Shown piece after piece: positions 7,833 to 17,744 of a stretch of 64,000 nt of DNA. Every line of letters starts with the position of its first letter. The stretch's first letter is position 1. Origin of the DNA: Haemophilus parainfluenzae (GTDB lineage Bacteria > Pseudomonadota > Gammaproteobacteria > Enterobacterales > Pasteurellaceae); assembly GCF_003252755.1 (NCBI RefSeq), contig NZ_QEPT01000009.1, positions 1-64,000 on the forward strand, in the 5' to 3' direction. The notes below the pieces were generated by a model that did no database searches, had not been told where the DNA came from, and worked only from the letters and a program-made list of their open reading frames with translations. The translations under genes and the position numbers were made by a program.

Positions 7833-10800
7833 ATGAATAAACGTCATTATAAAGTGATTTTTAGCCGTGTATTAAACCAGCTTGTAGTGGTATCTGAGTT
7901 GGCAAAATCTCAAGGTAAAGCACAAAGTGAAAATGTGAGTCCAGAACAAGCAAAAACAGGACTATTTTCAAGTACTCTTTCACTTAATCCTATCCATTTT
8001 AGCTTAATGTTGGCATTAGGCTTTGTCTTCTTATCACCTTCTGTTCATGCAGAAGATATGGCCATTCGTGCAGATAAATCTGCACCGGGTAATCAACAAC
8101 CCACAGTACTTCAAACCGGCAATGGTTTACCGCAAGTGAATATTCAAACACCAAGTGCTGGTGGGGTATCACGTAACCAATATTCACAATTTGATGTGGC
8201 AGAGAAAGGTGCTGTGTTAAACAATGCTCGTAAAGCGGCACAAACACAAATGGCGGGCTGGGTGCAAGGTAACCCGAATCTTGCTCGCGGTGAAGCAAAA
8301 GTCATTCTTAACGAGGTGAACTCCGCTAATCCAAGCCGTTTAAAAGGTTATGTGGAAGTCGCAGGCAAAAAAGCAGATGTGGTGATTGCCAACCCTAGTG
8401 GTATCCAATGTGATGGCTGTGGTGTGATTAATGCTGGACGCACCACGCTGACAACCGGTAAAGCGGAAGTAGAAAATGGTGAGTTGAAAGGCTATCGCGT
8501 AAAAGGCGGTAAAGTGACTGTTGGTCAAAAAGGGATGGATAACAGCCAATCTGATTACACCGATATTATCGCGGAGAAAGCCGAAATCAAAGGTGGGGTT
8601 TGGTCGAAGAAAGGGATTAAAGTTACCACAGGTAAAAACAACGTTGACCGCACTAACGATTCAGTTGTGTACGTGGGTGATAAAAACACCGACAACACTG
8701 ACCGCACTTCTGATACTCAAGGCGAAAACCAAAGCTACAGTGTGGATGTAAGCCAATTAGGTGGGATGTATGCTGAAAAAATCCATTTAGTGGATAACGG
8801 CCAAGGCCTTGGTGTACGCAATGCGGGACACATTGGTGCATCTGCTGGAAGCGTGAAAATCGATAGCCAAGGACGTATTGTTAATAGCGGTACGATTAGT
8901 GCAACACACCAAGCTGATCTTAATGCAGAAAAGGTTATTGAAAATAAAGGTAAAATTGAAACTAAACAGGGGAATGCTGTATTGCGTTCACAAACTCGAG
9001 TAGAGCAACATGGTTCAATTGTTTCTCGTCAAGGCGGCGTGTTATTACAAACTAAAGATAAGGTGACTCAAACCGGTGAAACTGTTGCTAAGGGCGATAT
9101 TCAGTATCAGGCAAAAAATATTGAAGTAAAAAGTGGTGCTTTAGTTGCTGCTGGCGTTACGGTACAGGATACTACGCAAGGTGAGATTCGTTCTCTAGAT
9201 ACTCAACATGCACAAGGTGCAAATCTTACTCTTTCAGCTGAAAAGACCATTTCATCCAAAGCAAAACATCTAGCGAGTGGTGAGATTAATGTGAGAGCGG
9301 AAATGGTTGATTTATCTGATAGTCAATTAAGTGGAGATCGCATCGCTCTCCAATCTGCTCAATCAGCTTTAAATCTGAATAAAACAACGCTATATAGCGA
9401 AGGAAAAACAACATTAAGCAACCCAAATCTTATTTCAACTGAAAATGCACATTTGAATGCTGATCATTTTGTGGTGGATAGTGTTCAACTTAATAATCAT
9501 CAGGGCAGTTGGATTCAACGTGGCGCCGAAGCTTTTGCATTAAATGTACAAAAGGGATTAGACAATACTGAAGGAAAAATTGTCGCAGAAGGTACGCTTT
9601 CTGTTCAAACGCCATTAATTCAAAATAATCAAGGTGTGATTTGGTCAAATCAAGGTGTGAAACTTAACACAAATGCAGGACATATAGAGTCTCAATCTGG
9701 TTATTTATTTGGAAAAAATAGTCTTGATATTAGTACTTCAACCTTGAATAACCAAAAAGGTGAAATGTTAGGTGGACAGGTTTTATTGGCTGCACAGCAA
9801 GTTAATAATGAGGAAGGGAAGTTAATTGTCGGAAATCGCGCAGATTTATCAGTTAATCAATTTAATAATCAGCGTGGTATTGTTTATAACCAAGGTGAAC
9901 TATCATTAAAGACAGAAAATTTACACAACCAAGATGGCATTATTTCATCTGTTTCTCGTGCGACATTGCTTGCAAATGATTTAAATAACCTTAAAGGAGT
10001 GATTCAGGGAGAGTCTGATTTAACGATTCAAACCCAAAATTTGAATAATACACAAGGTGATATTTCAGCGAAAACAGCAGCGATTTCTTCTGCTGCAATA
10101 AATAATGCACAAGGTGTAATTTCATCTCAGGATTTAACATTATCTGGTACAAATTTAAATAACAAAGGTGGCATTGTTCAAAGTGTGAATGCAACATTAA
10201 ATTTGACCAAGATGGATAACCAGTCTGAAGGTGATAAAGGCTCTTTGGTTAGTGCAACAAATCGTTTAGTGTTAAATGTTACAAATGTAAATAATAAAAA
10301 TACAAAAGCTAAGCAAGATACTCCTACTCAAGGTATTCAAACAGCTAATTTAGTAATGGATGCAGAGCATATTGAAAACCAATCTGGTGGTATTTATGCA
10401 GGAAAATCAGCAAATATTACAGTTAATCAATCTCTTGATAATCAAAAAGGTGAGATTTTATCAACTGGTCGAGTTGATATTGTAAATCCAGATTTGACCT
10501 TAGTTGTAAATAATGCACTAGGGACAATTGAATCAGTGATTGGAACGACATTGCAAGCTAAAACATTAGTTGATGAGGGGTCAATTAGTACAAAAGGAGA
10601 TTTGGGTATTGAGTTAAATGATAGCTTTACCCTAAATAAAGCCTTTGGTGTAGGTAATAATCTTACTTTTAAAACAAAAGGTGATTTTGTTAATAACTCC
10701 AACCTTGTGGTAGGTAATTCAGCATCAGTTGAAGGATCTACTATTCAAAATAGTGCTAATGCAGAAATTTCTTCAATAAATACACGTATTCAAACTAATA

Positions 10801-13800
10801 AGCTAAATAACTTTGGCTTAATTGATGGCGATACCACAGTGATTAAAGCCAATGATGTAAATAACATTGGTACGGCACGTATTTATGGAGGACACCTTGC
10901 AATTCAAGCAAACAATTTAAATAACCTTGAGAATGCTGACGGAACAGCGGCGACAATTGCTGCTCGTGAGAGACTTGATTTAGGTGTCGGTAATTTAGTA
11001 AACCGTAACCATTCACTTATTATGAGTTTAGGTAATATCTATATTGGTGGACAGTTAAATGAAAATAATCAAGCAACTGGTTACGCAAATAGTATTGATA
11101 ACGGTAGTGCAACCATTGAAGCTTTAGGAAGTGGTTGGATTAAAACCCATCGTCTGCTAAACCACGATTTACATTTAAGGTTAGGACATAAATATACTAA
11201 AAATCATTTTGTTACGTATTCCCCGTTTGATAGCAGTGCGACTTATTATAGTAATGAAGGAGAAAAAGGTGAGGGCTATTTAGATCATGTTAATAATAGT
11301 CGTCATAATAGCAATCAATATTTTCGTTTCAATGATGGACGTAAAGCTGTGGCAGCTCAAAATTGGCTGAAACAAGATTACATTCGAACCACAGATACAA
11401 ATACCATTGAACACCAAGATCCAGGTAAATTGCTTATTGGGCAGTCTTTACATTTGGAAGGGGGGGAGTATACGAATAAACACTCCCGAATTGTGATTGG
11501 TGACACCTTATATTTAGCGGATAAAGCGATTAAGGAATCCGTCAGTACAGTAAGCCAAGGATCACTAAAACTTGATAATATTGATGTTGATGGTGAAATT
11601 CATCGTCGAGATATCGGTTTGAAAACAGATATTAAAAAAGAACATCGTTATCATGGTGTGAGAGGTAAAAAAGTTTGGGCTGTGTATGGACGAAATAAAC
11701 AAAAAATCGACCGCCTATTACCTGTCGAACCGTTTAAATTTGGGCTGGAACTTTTAAAAATAGGTGAGCCGGTGGAGTCTACTGGCACAACTGTTGGGGA
11801 TAAATCAGATTTCCAAGGCATTTCATTAGCGGAGAAAACACCTTTAAATACAGATTTAAATGTTCACCGCGTTAACCTGGAAGCAATCACGTCTGGAGTG
11901 ATGAAAAATAAAGATAACCTTGATATCAAAACGCATTTACCAGATATTTCATTGCCACAGGCAAGCCTTTACAAAATTAACCCAGTGCTATCTAGTCAAT
12001 ACCTAGTGGAAACTGATCCACGTTTTATTCAGAAATCTAAATGGCTAAGTTCTGATTATATGTTTAAACAGATTCATAGCGATCCGAAAAATATTCTGAA
12101 GCGTTTGGGTGACGGTTTTTATGAACAGCGTTTAGTAAATGAGCAAATCAATCAACTCACGGGCAGACGTTTCCTTCAAGGTTACTTATCTGATTATGAA
12201 CAGTATAAAGCCTTGATGGATAATGGTGCGCAATATGCGAAGAAACTTAATTTGATCCCTGGCGTGGCATTAACGGCTGAGCAGATGAAACAACTCACCT
12301 CAGATATGGTATGGATGGTAAAACGTGAAGTAACGTTAAAAGATGGTTCGAAAAAAGAAGTACTTGCACCACAGGTTTATGTAGTGAGCCGTAATGCAGA
12401 TATTGATAGTCGAGGCGCAGTGATTTCAGCCAACGATGTAATTGTCAATATTCAAGGCGACATTCAAAACAGTGGAGTTATTTCGGGGCGTAATTTGACC
12501 CATTTGGCGGCAAATAATATAGAAAACCTAGGCGGAAAATTGCAAGGGCGTGAGCTTTACTTAAAAGCGAAAGAAACTCTTAATAATCTCGGTGGAGAAC
12601 TCAATGCAGAAGAGCGTTTAGTGGCTCAAGCTAAAAACATTAATATAGAAAGCCGCACGAGTGAAACCGAGGATACTGGCAATTTTTACCGCAAATCCCT
12701 TGTTCAGCAAGCCTCAATTAATGTGGGTAGAAAAGATGCAGCTGATAAGGGGCAAAAAGGCACTGCTCTTTTAATGGCAACGGAAAATATCACAGTAAAA
12801 GGCGCTAACTTTAATATTAAAGGTGATGCGGCATTGCAAGCGGGTGATAAATTAAATCTTGACACGATTGAAACCCAAAACAAAGAACATTATGTCTCTA
12901 ACGCTGATAATTATTACAAGCTTGATCAAAAACAAGAAGTTGGCAGTCAGTTAAATGTCACTGGAAATCTTGATGCTGTGGGTAAAAGTGCGGTTGAAAT
13001 GCGAGGCGTTTCTGTAACCAGTAATGGCACTATGAATGTGATGTCTGAGGGGAATATTAATATCCAAGAAGCCCGTTATAAAGAGCAGCTTTCTAGTGGT
13101 TCAAAAAGTAAATCTAGAGGTTTAACAAGCTCAACGACAGAAGTTTATCGACATAAACACGATTATGACGTTGCGGAAGCCTCAAATTTAGATGCAGATA
13201 AGATTTATCTTCATTCAAGCAAAGGTAATGTCACTATTCAGGGCTCAAATGTAGCAGCTGGTAATGGTTTGACGGTGAAGGCTAAAAACATTGATATTCG
13301 CGAAGCTGAGAACCGAGTCTACTCTGATGATTATTACAGCAAGAAAAAATCAGGCATATTGGGAGGTGGTATTGGAGTAACCTTTGGTTCTCAAAAACAA
13401 ACCACAGAAAGTGATCAGACTAAGCTTTATGCGAAAGGTAGCCAAGTAGGTAGCTTGAACGGTAATACTACGATGATTGCGGAAAACACTTATACTCAAA
13501 CTGCGAGTAAGGTGAGTGCAATCAAAGACGGCGATGTGAATATTCTGGCGAAAAAAGTCGATATTAAAGCTGCAGATGACAAATATGAAACCAATACCAA
13601 ACAAAAATTTGAGCAAAAAGGTTTAACTATTGCTATTAGCTCTCCTGTTATTTCTGCTATTCAAGCAGTACAAGGGGCTATCGAATCCACTAAACAAGTT
13701 GGCGATAGTAAACATGACCGAGTGAATACTATGTCGGCAGCTAATGCTGGCTTTGAGGCTTATCGTGCCTACCAATCTGGAAAAAAAGCTGTAACCGATG

Positions 13801-16112
13801 TCAAAGATTTTATGAATGGTGAAGGGGATGTCGACTCCTTGATCGGTGTACAAATCACTTATGGTCAACAGAAGAGCGAATCTCACTCTCATACTGAAGG
13901 AAAAACAGCCTATAAATCCCAAGTTAATGCTGGCGGCAAAGTAAATATTATGGCGACAGGTGCAGGAAAGGATTCCAATATTAATATTGAAGGCTCAGAT
14001 ATCTCAGGCAAACAAGGCACAACATTGATTGCAGATAACCAAGTCAATATCAAAGCCACAGAACAAAACCACCAAGAACGTAGTACCAATAAATCAAGTG
14101 GTTTTAATGCAGGGGTAGCCATTAAAGTGAGTAATGGTGAGGCTGCCGGGGTTACTGTAGGGGGTAATTACGGGAAAGGCTACGGCAATGGTGATGAAAC
14201 TACTTATGTTGCTAGCCATGTAGGTGATAGCCAAAGTAAAACTGTGGTTAAAGCAGGCGGAGATGTAACCCTTGCGGGCAGTCAAGTTAAAGGTAAAGGT
14301 GTCGAATTAGATGCAGAAAATCTGAAAATTGAAAGCTTGCAAGATAAATCTAGCTATCGCGGTAAGCAAATGAATGCAAGTGCTAGTGTGACAGTAGGCT
14401 ACGGTTTTGCTGCGGGTGGTAGTTTCAATAAGTCGAAAGTTAATACAGACTATGCGAGTGTAAATGAACAGGCAGGAATTTTTGCAGGTAATGATGGCTA
14501 TGATATCAATGTAAAAAATAAAGTTTCTTCTATTGGTGGCGCTATCATTTCAAGTGCACCAAAAGAGAAAAATCAAATGACAGCAGAAGATTTCGAATAT
14601 TCAAATATTGAAAATTATTCTAATGCGAAATCATCTGCGATGGGATTGATGGGAGGTTTTTCTGTAGATCGTGATCAAACTTCTGATGAGGATAAAGCTT
14701 TAAATAAAATTTATCGTGGTGAGGATAGAAAGGGCGAAACCTTTGAACAGGCGAATCCAAATAAAGCAAATCAATCGCTGGTAAAATTTGGTTTAGGCAC
14801 AGATGATGTTCATAGTACAGATTTATACGCTGCAGCAAAAATTGGTCTAGCTAATTTAGCGAGCAATAGAAGTCAAAGTGAAAATAATCAGAGTACAACT
14901 AATGCTGTGATTAGTGATGGTAACTTTAATATTGCGAGTACGCAGGGTAAACAGAATATTGAGACTATCAAGAAATCTACTGAGCAAGAAGTAAACAAAC
15001 TTGAAAAAGTAGATCATGCGAAAATGCAAAAAGAGGTTGAGCAGGATGTTGCAACGATTCAAGCGTTTGCGAAGAATGTTGGTGGTGTTACGGATGAAGC
15101 TTATCGAACAATGTTTATCGCAGAACATCGGATGTTTACTCATAAAGTGGATGAAAAAGGAGATCTTATAAAGGATCCAGAAATTCTGAAGAAAATAGAT
15201 GAAGAAGCTGATGCTAAAGGTGTAAATCGAAAAGAATACTATGATCAACAAGTAAGTAAAGGACGCAATATTTATCAATTGCATGAGTTGTCAGATCAAG
15301 AGCGTAATCAATTACAAAAAGTTACTTATACTGATCCCAAAACAGGGAAAACAGAGAGTAAATATGTCGTTGCATTTAATGGCATCTTTAATGATCATAA
15401 TGCAGCAGCAAAATTTGCGGTACAAAACTACATTGCAGGCAGGGATGATAAAACAGGCAATATAGATCAAAAGGTATATAAAGATGTTTATTTTGTTCAC
15501 CATCCTGAAGCGAAAAATGGTTTGTCAGAGCTCTTAGTGGCGGGTTATGAGAAAATGTTTGAAACTTCTTTTGGAAATCTATTAGGTATGGATAATTCAA
15601 GTTTACAAGCGATGAATATTATGAAGCAGTATGGTAAAGATGATTTATACCTTGGTTCTCATAGTCGTGGCACATTAACATTAAGTAATGCATTAAAAGC
15701 GCTAAATACGGAAGATAACCGAGCTAAAAAGTTACTTTCGGGTACAACAATTAAAATGGTTGGCCCTGCAGCAGATGTAACAAGAGCGGATGGTTATTTA
15801 AGTCAATTGCAAACGGGTAAAGAAAGAACGGTTTCTGATGGTTCAATTCGGATTGAGAATCATGCTAGTGACCCAGTAGGTAGTATGCCGATTTTATTGG
15901 GAGGAAACCCTGCAACAACATCTGAAAATAATCTGAATAAAAGCTGGTTACAGCGAACAGCAGATATGTTTAGTGATGAACGTTTATCCGTACATAATTG
16001 CCATGGCTTAGGGCAACGACAATGCGTTATTGATGGATATCGAACGAAGAGAGATCTTAAAATGGGTAATGAAAGAACTATTTTTGAATTAAATAAAGCG
16101 AAGGAGAAATAA
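7833..16112 (+). CDS. cdiA: full-length CdiA/FHA-type exoprotein with lipase-like alpha/beta-hydrolase C-terminus
   Basis: A 2,759-residue type Vb secretion exoprotein, the only complete one here. Residues 1-45 are an ESPR extension (MNKRHYKVIFSRVLNQLVVV). A signal peptide ends at VHA (73). The TPS domain follows (NPSGIQ.D.C at 187-196 in place of the usual NPNGI), then FHA-1 repeats, a conserved central segment (YLVETDPRF, about 1390), FHA-2 repeats and a C-terminal effector. There is no VENN motif. The effector has a buried strand VVAFNGIFND, a nucleophile-elbow-like G-SHSRG with candidate Ser2611, candidate acid Asp2680 (ASDPVGSMP) and His2721 or His2724 (VHNCHG). The order Ser-Asp-His fits a lipase/esterase fold. 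The cognate immunity protein is a lipoprotein, so the target may be in the envelope. The CdiB transporter is not in the window. FHA segments 13871-14560 recur in the downstream cassettes. Confidence 0.9.
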   Translation: MNKRHYKVIFSRVLNQLVVVSELAKSQGKAQSENVSPEQAKTGLFSSTLSLNPIHFSLMLALGFVFLSPSVHAEDMAIRADKSAPGNQQPTVLQTGNGLPQVNIQTPSAGGVSRNQYSQFDVAEKGAVLNNARKAAQTQMAGWVQGNPNLARGEAKVILNEVNSANPSRLKGYVEVAGKKADVVIANPSGIQCDGCGVINAGRTTLTTGKAEVENGELKGYRVKGGKVTVGQKGMDNSQSDYTDIIAEKAEIKGGVWSKKGIKVTTGKNNVDRTNDSVVYVGDKNTDNTDRTSDTQGENQSYSVDVSQLGGMYAEKIHLVDNGQGLGVRNAGHIGASAGSVKIDSQGRIVNSGTISATHQADLNAEKVIENKGKIETKQGNAVLRSQTRVEQHGSIVSRQGGVLLQTKDKVTQTGETVAKGDIQYQAKNIEVKSGALVAAGVTVQDTTQGEIRSLDTQHAQGANLTLSAEKTISSKAKHLASGEINVRAEMVDLSDSQLSGDRIALQSAQSALNLNKTTLYSEGKTTLSNPNLISTENAHLNADHFVVDSVQLNNHQGSWIQRGAEAFALNVQKGLDNTEGKIVAEGTLSVQTPLIQNNQGVIWSNQGVKLNTNAGHIESQSGYLFGKNSLDISTSTLNNQKGEMLGGQVLLAAQQVNNEEGKLIVGNRADLSVNQFNNQRGIVYNQGELSLKTENLHNQDGIISSVSRATLLANDLNNLKGVIQGESDLTIQTQNLNNTQGDISAKTAAISSAAINNAQGVISSQDLTLSGTNLNNKGGIVQSVNATLNLTKMDNQSEGDKGSLVSATNRLVLNVTNVNNKNTKAKQDTPTQGIQTANLVMDAEHIENQSGGIYAGKSANITVNQSLDNQKGEILSTGRVDIVNPDLTLVVNNALGTIESVIGTTLQAKTLVDEGSISTKGDLGIELNDSFTLNKAFGVGNNLTFKTKGDFVNNSNLVVGNSASVEGSTIQNSANAEISSINTRIQTNKLNNFGLIDGDTTVIKANDVNNIGTARIYGGHLAIQANNLNNLENADGTAATIAARERLDLGVGNLVNRNHSLIMSLGNIYIGGQLNENNQATGYANSIDNGSATIEALGSGWIKTHRLLNHDLHLRLGHKYTKNHFVTYSPFDSSATYYSNEGEKGEGYLDHVNNSRHNSNQYFRFNDGRKAVAAQNWLKQDYIRTTDTNTIEHQDPGKLLIGQSLHLEGGEYTNKHSRIVIGDTLYLADKAIKESVSTVSQGSLKLDNIDVDGEIHRRDIGLKTDIKKEHRYHGVRGKKVWAVYGRNKQKIDRLLPVEPFKFGLELLKIGEPVESTGTTVGDKSDFQGISLAEKTPLNTDLNVHRVNLEAITSGVMKNKDNLDIKTHLPDISLPQASLYKINPVLSSQYLVETDPRFIQKSKWLSSDYMFKQIHSDPKNILKRLGDGFYEQRLVNEQINQLTGRRFLQGYLSDYEQYKALMDNGAQYAKKLNLIPGVALTAEQMKQLTSDMVWMVKREVTLKDGSKKEVLAPQVYVVSRNADIDSRGAVISANDVIVNIQGDIQNSGVISGRNLTHLAANNIENLGGKLQGRELYLKAKETLNNLGGELNAEERLVAQAKNINIESRTSETEDTGNFYRKSLVQQASINVGRKDAADKGQKGTALLMATENITVKGANFNIKGDAALQAGDKLNLDTIETQNKEHYVSNADNYYKLDQKQEVGSQLNVTGNLDAVGKSAVEMRGVSVTSNGTMNVMSEGNINIQEARYKEQLSSGSKSKSRGLTSSTTEVYRHKHDYDVAEASNLDADKIYLHSSKGNVTIQGSNVAAGNGLTVKAKNIDIREAENRVYSDDYYSKKKSGILGGGIGVTFGSQKQTTESDQTKLYAKGSQVGSLNGNTTMIAENTYTQTASKVSAIKDGDVNILAKKVDIKAADDKYETNTKQKFEQKGLTIAISSPVISAIQAVQGAIESTKQVGDSKHDRVNTMSAANAGFEAYRAYQSGKKAVTDVKDFMNGEGDVDSLIGVQITYGQQKSESHSHTEGKTAYKSQVNAGGKVNIMATGAGKDSNINIEGSDISGKQGTTLIADNQVNIKATEQNHQERSTNKSSGFNAGVAIKVSNGEAAGVTVGGNYGKGYGNGDETTYVASHVGDSQSKTVVKAGGDVTLAGSQVKGKGVELDAENLKIESLQDKSSYRGKQMNASASVTVGYGFAAGGSFNKSKVNTDYASVNEQAGIFAGNDGYDINVKNKVSSIGGAIISSAPKEKNQMTAEDFEYSNIENYSNAKSSAMGLMGGFSVDRDQTSDEDKALNKIYRGEDRKGETFEQANPNKANQSLVKFGLGTDDVHSTDLYAAAKIGLANLASNRSQSENNQSTTNAVISDGNFNIASTQGKQNIETIKKSTEQEVNKLEKVDHAKMQKEVEQDVATIQAFAKNVGGVTDEAYRTMFIAEHRMFTHKVDEKGDLIKDPEILKKIDEEADAKGVNRKEYYDQQVSKGRNIYQLHELSDQERNQLQKVTYTDPKTGKTESKYVVAFNGIFNDHNAAAKFAVQNYIAGRDDKTGNIDQKVYKDVYFVHHPEAKNGLSELLVAGYEKMFETSFGNLLGMDNSSLQAMNIMKQYGKDDLYLGSHSRGTLTLSNALKALNTEDNRAKKLLSGTTIKMVGPAADVTRADGYLSQLQTGKERTVSDGSIRIENHASDPVGSMPILLGGNPATTSENNLNKSWLQRTADMFSDERLSVHNCHGLGQRQCVIDGYRTKRDLKMGNERTIFELNKAKEK

Positions 16113-16113
16113 A

Positions 16114-16476
16114 ATGAAAATAAGATTTTTATTCTTAATACCCTCAATCTTATTGCTTACAAGCTGTAGTGGATGGTTTCAACCACTTCCACCACATGAT
16201 CATTGGCGCTTACATAATGCAGATGCATTATTCCCTGAATCAGATCCTAATGTTTTAACTAAATATGTTGATAGAAAAGAAAAAGATATGAAGGATTGCG
16301 GTATGGATTATGTGGTAGGAGAAAGTGATAATCCGGAGGTCAATCTTTGTTTAGAGAAAAAAGGTTGGTATCTAGAAGGTGGGCCGATCTGTGAAGAAAA
16401 AACAATGTGGGATAGTCCAATATGTATCCAATGGCGAAAAAAACATAGCAAGCCTGATGCTAAGCCTTGGCAGTAA
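16114..16476 (+). CDS. lipoprotein, probable immunity protein of the hydrolase toxin
   Basis: This 120-residue protein has a lipoprotein signal (lipobox LLTSC, Cys at residue 18) and a short mature part with a HDHWRLHN motif and several Cys and Trp residues (CLEKKGWY, ICEE, CIQW). AAGGAG lies in the last codons of the toxin gene and ATG follows the stop by one base, so the two are translationally coupled. It is strikingly similar to the lipoprotein at 17165, which sits behind a copy of the same toxin end. This supports a cognate pair. Lipoprotein immunity to secreted lipases is known from type VI Tle/Tli pairs. The parallel is inference. Confidence 0.7.
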   Translation: MKIRFLFLIPSILLLTSCSGWFQPLPPHDHWRLHNADALFPESDPNVLTKYVDRKEKDMKDCGMDYVVGESDNPEVNLCLEKKGWYLEGGPICEEKTMWDSPICIQWRKKHSKPDAKPWQ

Positions 16477-16491
16477 TTAATAAAGGTGCTT

Positions 16492-16549
16492 AAAAGTGCG
16501 GTCAATATTCAGTGAATTTTAAAATCTCTTGAATATTGACCGCACTTTT
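16492..16549 (+). repeat. inverted uptake-signal hairpin, copy 3 (probable terminator)
   Basis: AAAAGTGCGGTCAATATTC paired with GAATATTGACCGCACTTTT. The arms share compensating bases (AATATT instead of AATTTT), so base pairing is maintained. Confidence 0.9.
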
Positions 16550-16656
16550 CTAAAGGCAAGATCTACCGCTAGATAACGCGTCTCCTGACTCGAGCTTGAA
16601 CTAACTAAAATAGACAAACTGAATAAAGTTATTCATGAAAATAGTAAAAATCTTAA

Positions 16657-17163
16657 TCAAACGAAATTGATGTTTTAGGCACCCGTCAGGAGAAGCTCGC
16701 CATCGTTTGGGCTCATAGTCGAGGAACATTAACTGTTAGTAATGCATTAAAAGCGTTAAATACAGAAGATAACCGAGAGAAAAAATTACTTTCAAACACC
16801 ACTGTTAAAATGGTGGGTCCTGCAGCTGATGTTACAAGAGCGGATGGTTATTTAAGTCAATTGCAAACCGGTAAAGAAAGAACGGCTTCAAATGGTTCAA
16901 TTCGGATTGAAAATCATGCTAGTGACCCAGTAGGTAGTATGCCGATTTTATTGGGGGGAAATTCTGCAACGACATCTGAAAATAATCTCAATAAAGGTTG
17001 GATTGCACGTATTAGCGATATATTTGGTGACAATTCATCAGTACATAATTGCCATGGCTTAGGACAACGACAATGTATTACTGATGGATATCGAACTGAG
17101 GGAGATCTTAAAATGGGAAATGAGCAAACCATTTTTAATTTAAATAAATCAAAAGGAGAATGA
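16657..17163 (+). pseudogene. truncated copy of the hydrolase toxin C-terminus
   Basis: From about 16710 the frame repeats the last ~150 residues of the full-length CdiA: AHSRGT with the nucleophile Ser, VGPAADVTRADGYL, ASDPVGSMP and VHNCHG. The frame is open only back to a TAA at 16654. The codons 16657-16710 (..VLGTRQEKLAIVW) do not match the full-length protein. The FHA part and the front half of the hydrolase are missing, so this is a cassette fragment. GTG 16810 as a start would exclude the nucleophile, so expression of an active toxin from here is unlikely. It keeps its own lipoprotein partner. Confidence 0.75.
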
Positions 17164-17164
17164 T

Positions 17165-17524
17165 ATGAAGATTCTATTTTTTATATTTGGTTTGCTAACA
17201 ATCAATGCTTGTTCTTTTGGAGGATTTCAACCTCCACCACCACATGATCATTGGCGTTTGCATAATTCTAGGGTTTTATTTCCTAACTCAGATCCTCAAG
17301 GACGTATTAATTTTCTTGACAGAAGAAAAAAAGATATGTCGGATTGCGGTATGGATTTTGTTATTGGTGAAAGTGATGATCCGGAGGTGAATCTTTGTTT
17401 AGAGAAAAAAGGCTGGTATTTAGAAGGTGGACCAATCTGTGAAGAAAAAACAATGTGGAATAGACCTGCATGTATTCAATGGCGAAAAAAACATAGCAAA
17501 CCTGATGCTAAGCCTTGGCAGTAA
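17165..17524 (+). CDS. lipoprotein, second immunity paralogue of the hydrolase toxin
   Basis: This 119-residue paralogue of the 16114 lipoprotein has lipobox INAC (Cys at residue 16), the same PPPHDHWRLHN segment and the same C-terminus (CIQW..KHSKPDAKPWQ). The greatest divergence lies near residues 30-55, a plausible specificity region. ATG follows the stop of the truncated toxin by one base, with AAAGGAG just upstream. Orphan immunity genes retained with dead toxin ends can protect against a neighbour's variant. That is inference. Confidence 0.7.
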   Translation: MKILFFIFGLLTINACSFGGFQPPPPHDHWRLHNSRVLFPNSDPQGRINFLDRRKKDMSDCGMDFVIGESDDPEVNLCLEKKGWYLEGGPICEEKTMWNRPACIQWRKKHSKPDAKPWQ

Positions 17525-17539
17525 TTAACAAAGGTGCTT

Positions 17540-17597
17540 AAAAGTGCGGTCAATTTTCAGTGAATTTTAAAATCTCTTGAATATTGACCGCACTTTT
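17540..17597 (+). repeat. inverted uptake-signal hairpin, copy 4 (probable terminator)
   Basis: AAAAGTGCGGTCAATTTTC against GAATATTGACCGCACTTTTT, with the same AAATCTCTTGA right shoulder as copy 3. The spacer that follows (to ~17670) is nearly repeated after copy 6. Confidence 0.9.
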
Positions 17598-17744
17598 TGT
17601 GTTTTAAATATAGACTTTGTAGAGTTTTTAAGCAAAATATTTGTGCAATATTATAAGTTTTATTTATAGCTTAAAAAGAGCGAATCACGTACTCATACTG
17701 AAGGAAAAACCGCAGCCAAATCTCAAGTTAATGCGGGTGGCAAG

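Noticed and set aside
16580-16693. Insertion-sequence ends (TCTCCTGAC / GTCAGGAGA)
   Set aside because: Only nine paired bases, no transposase and no target duplication seen. Kept only as an unexplained junction.
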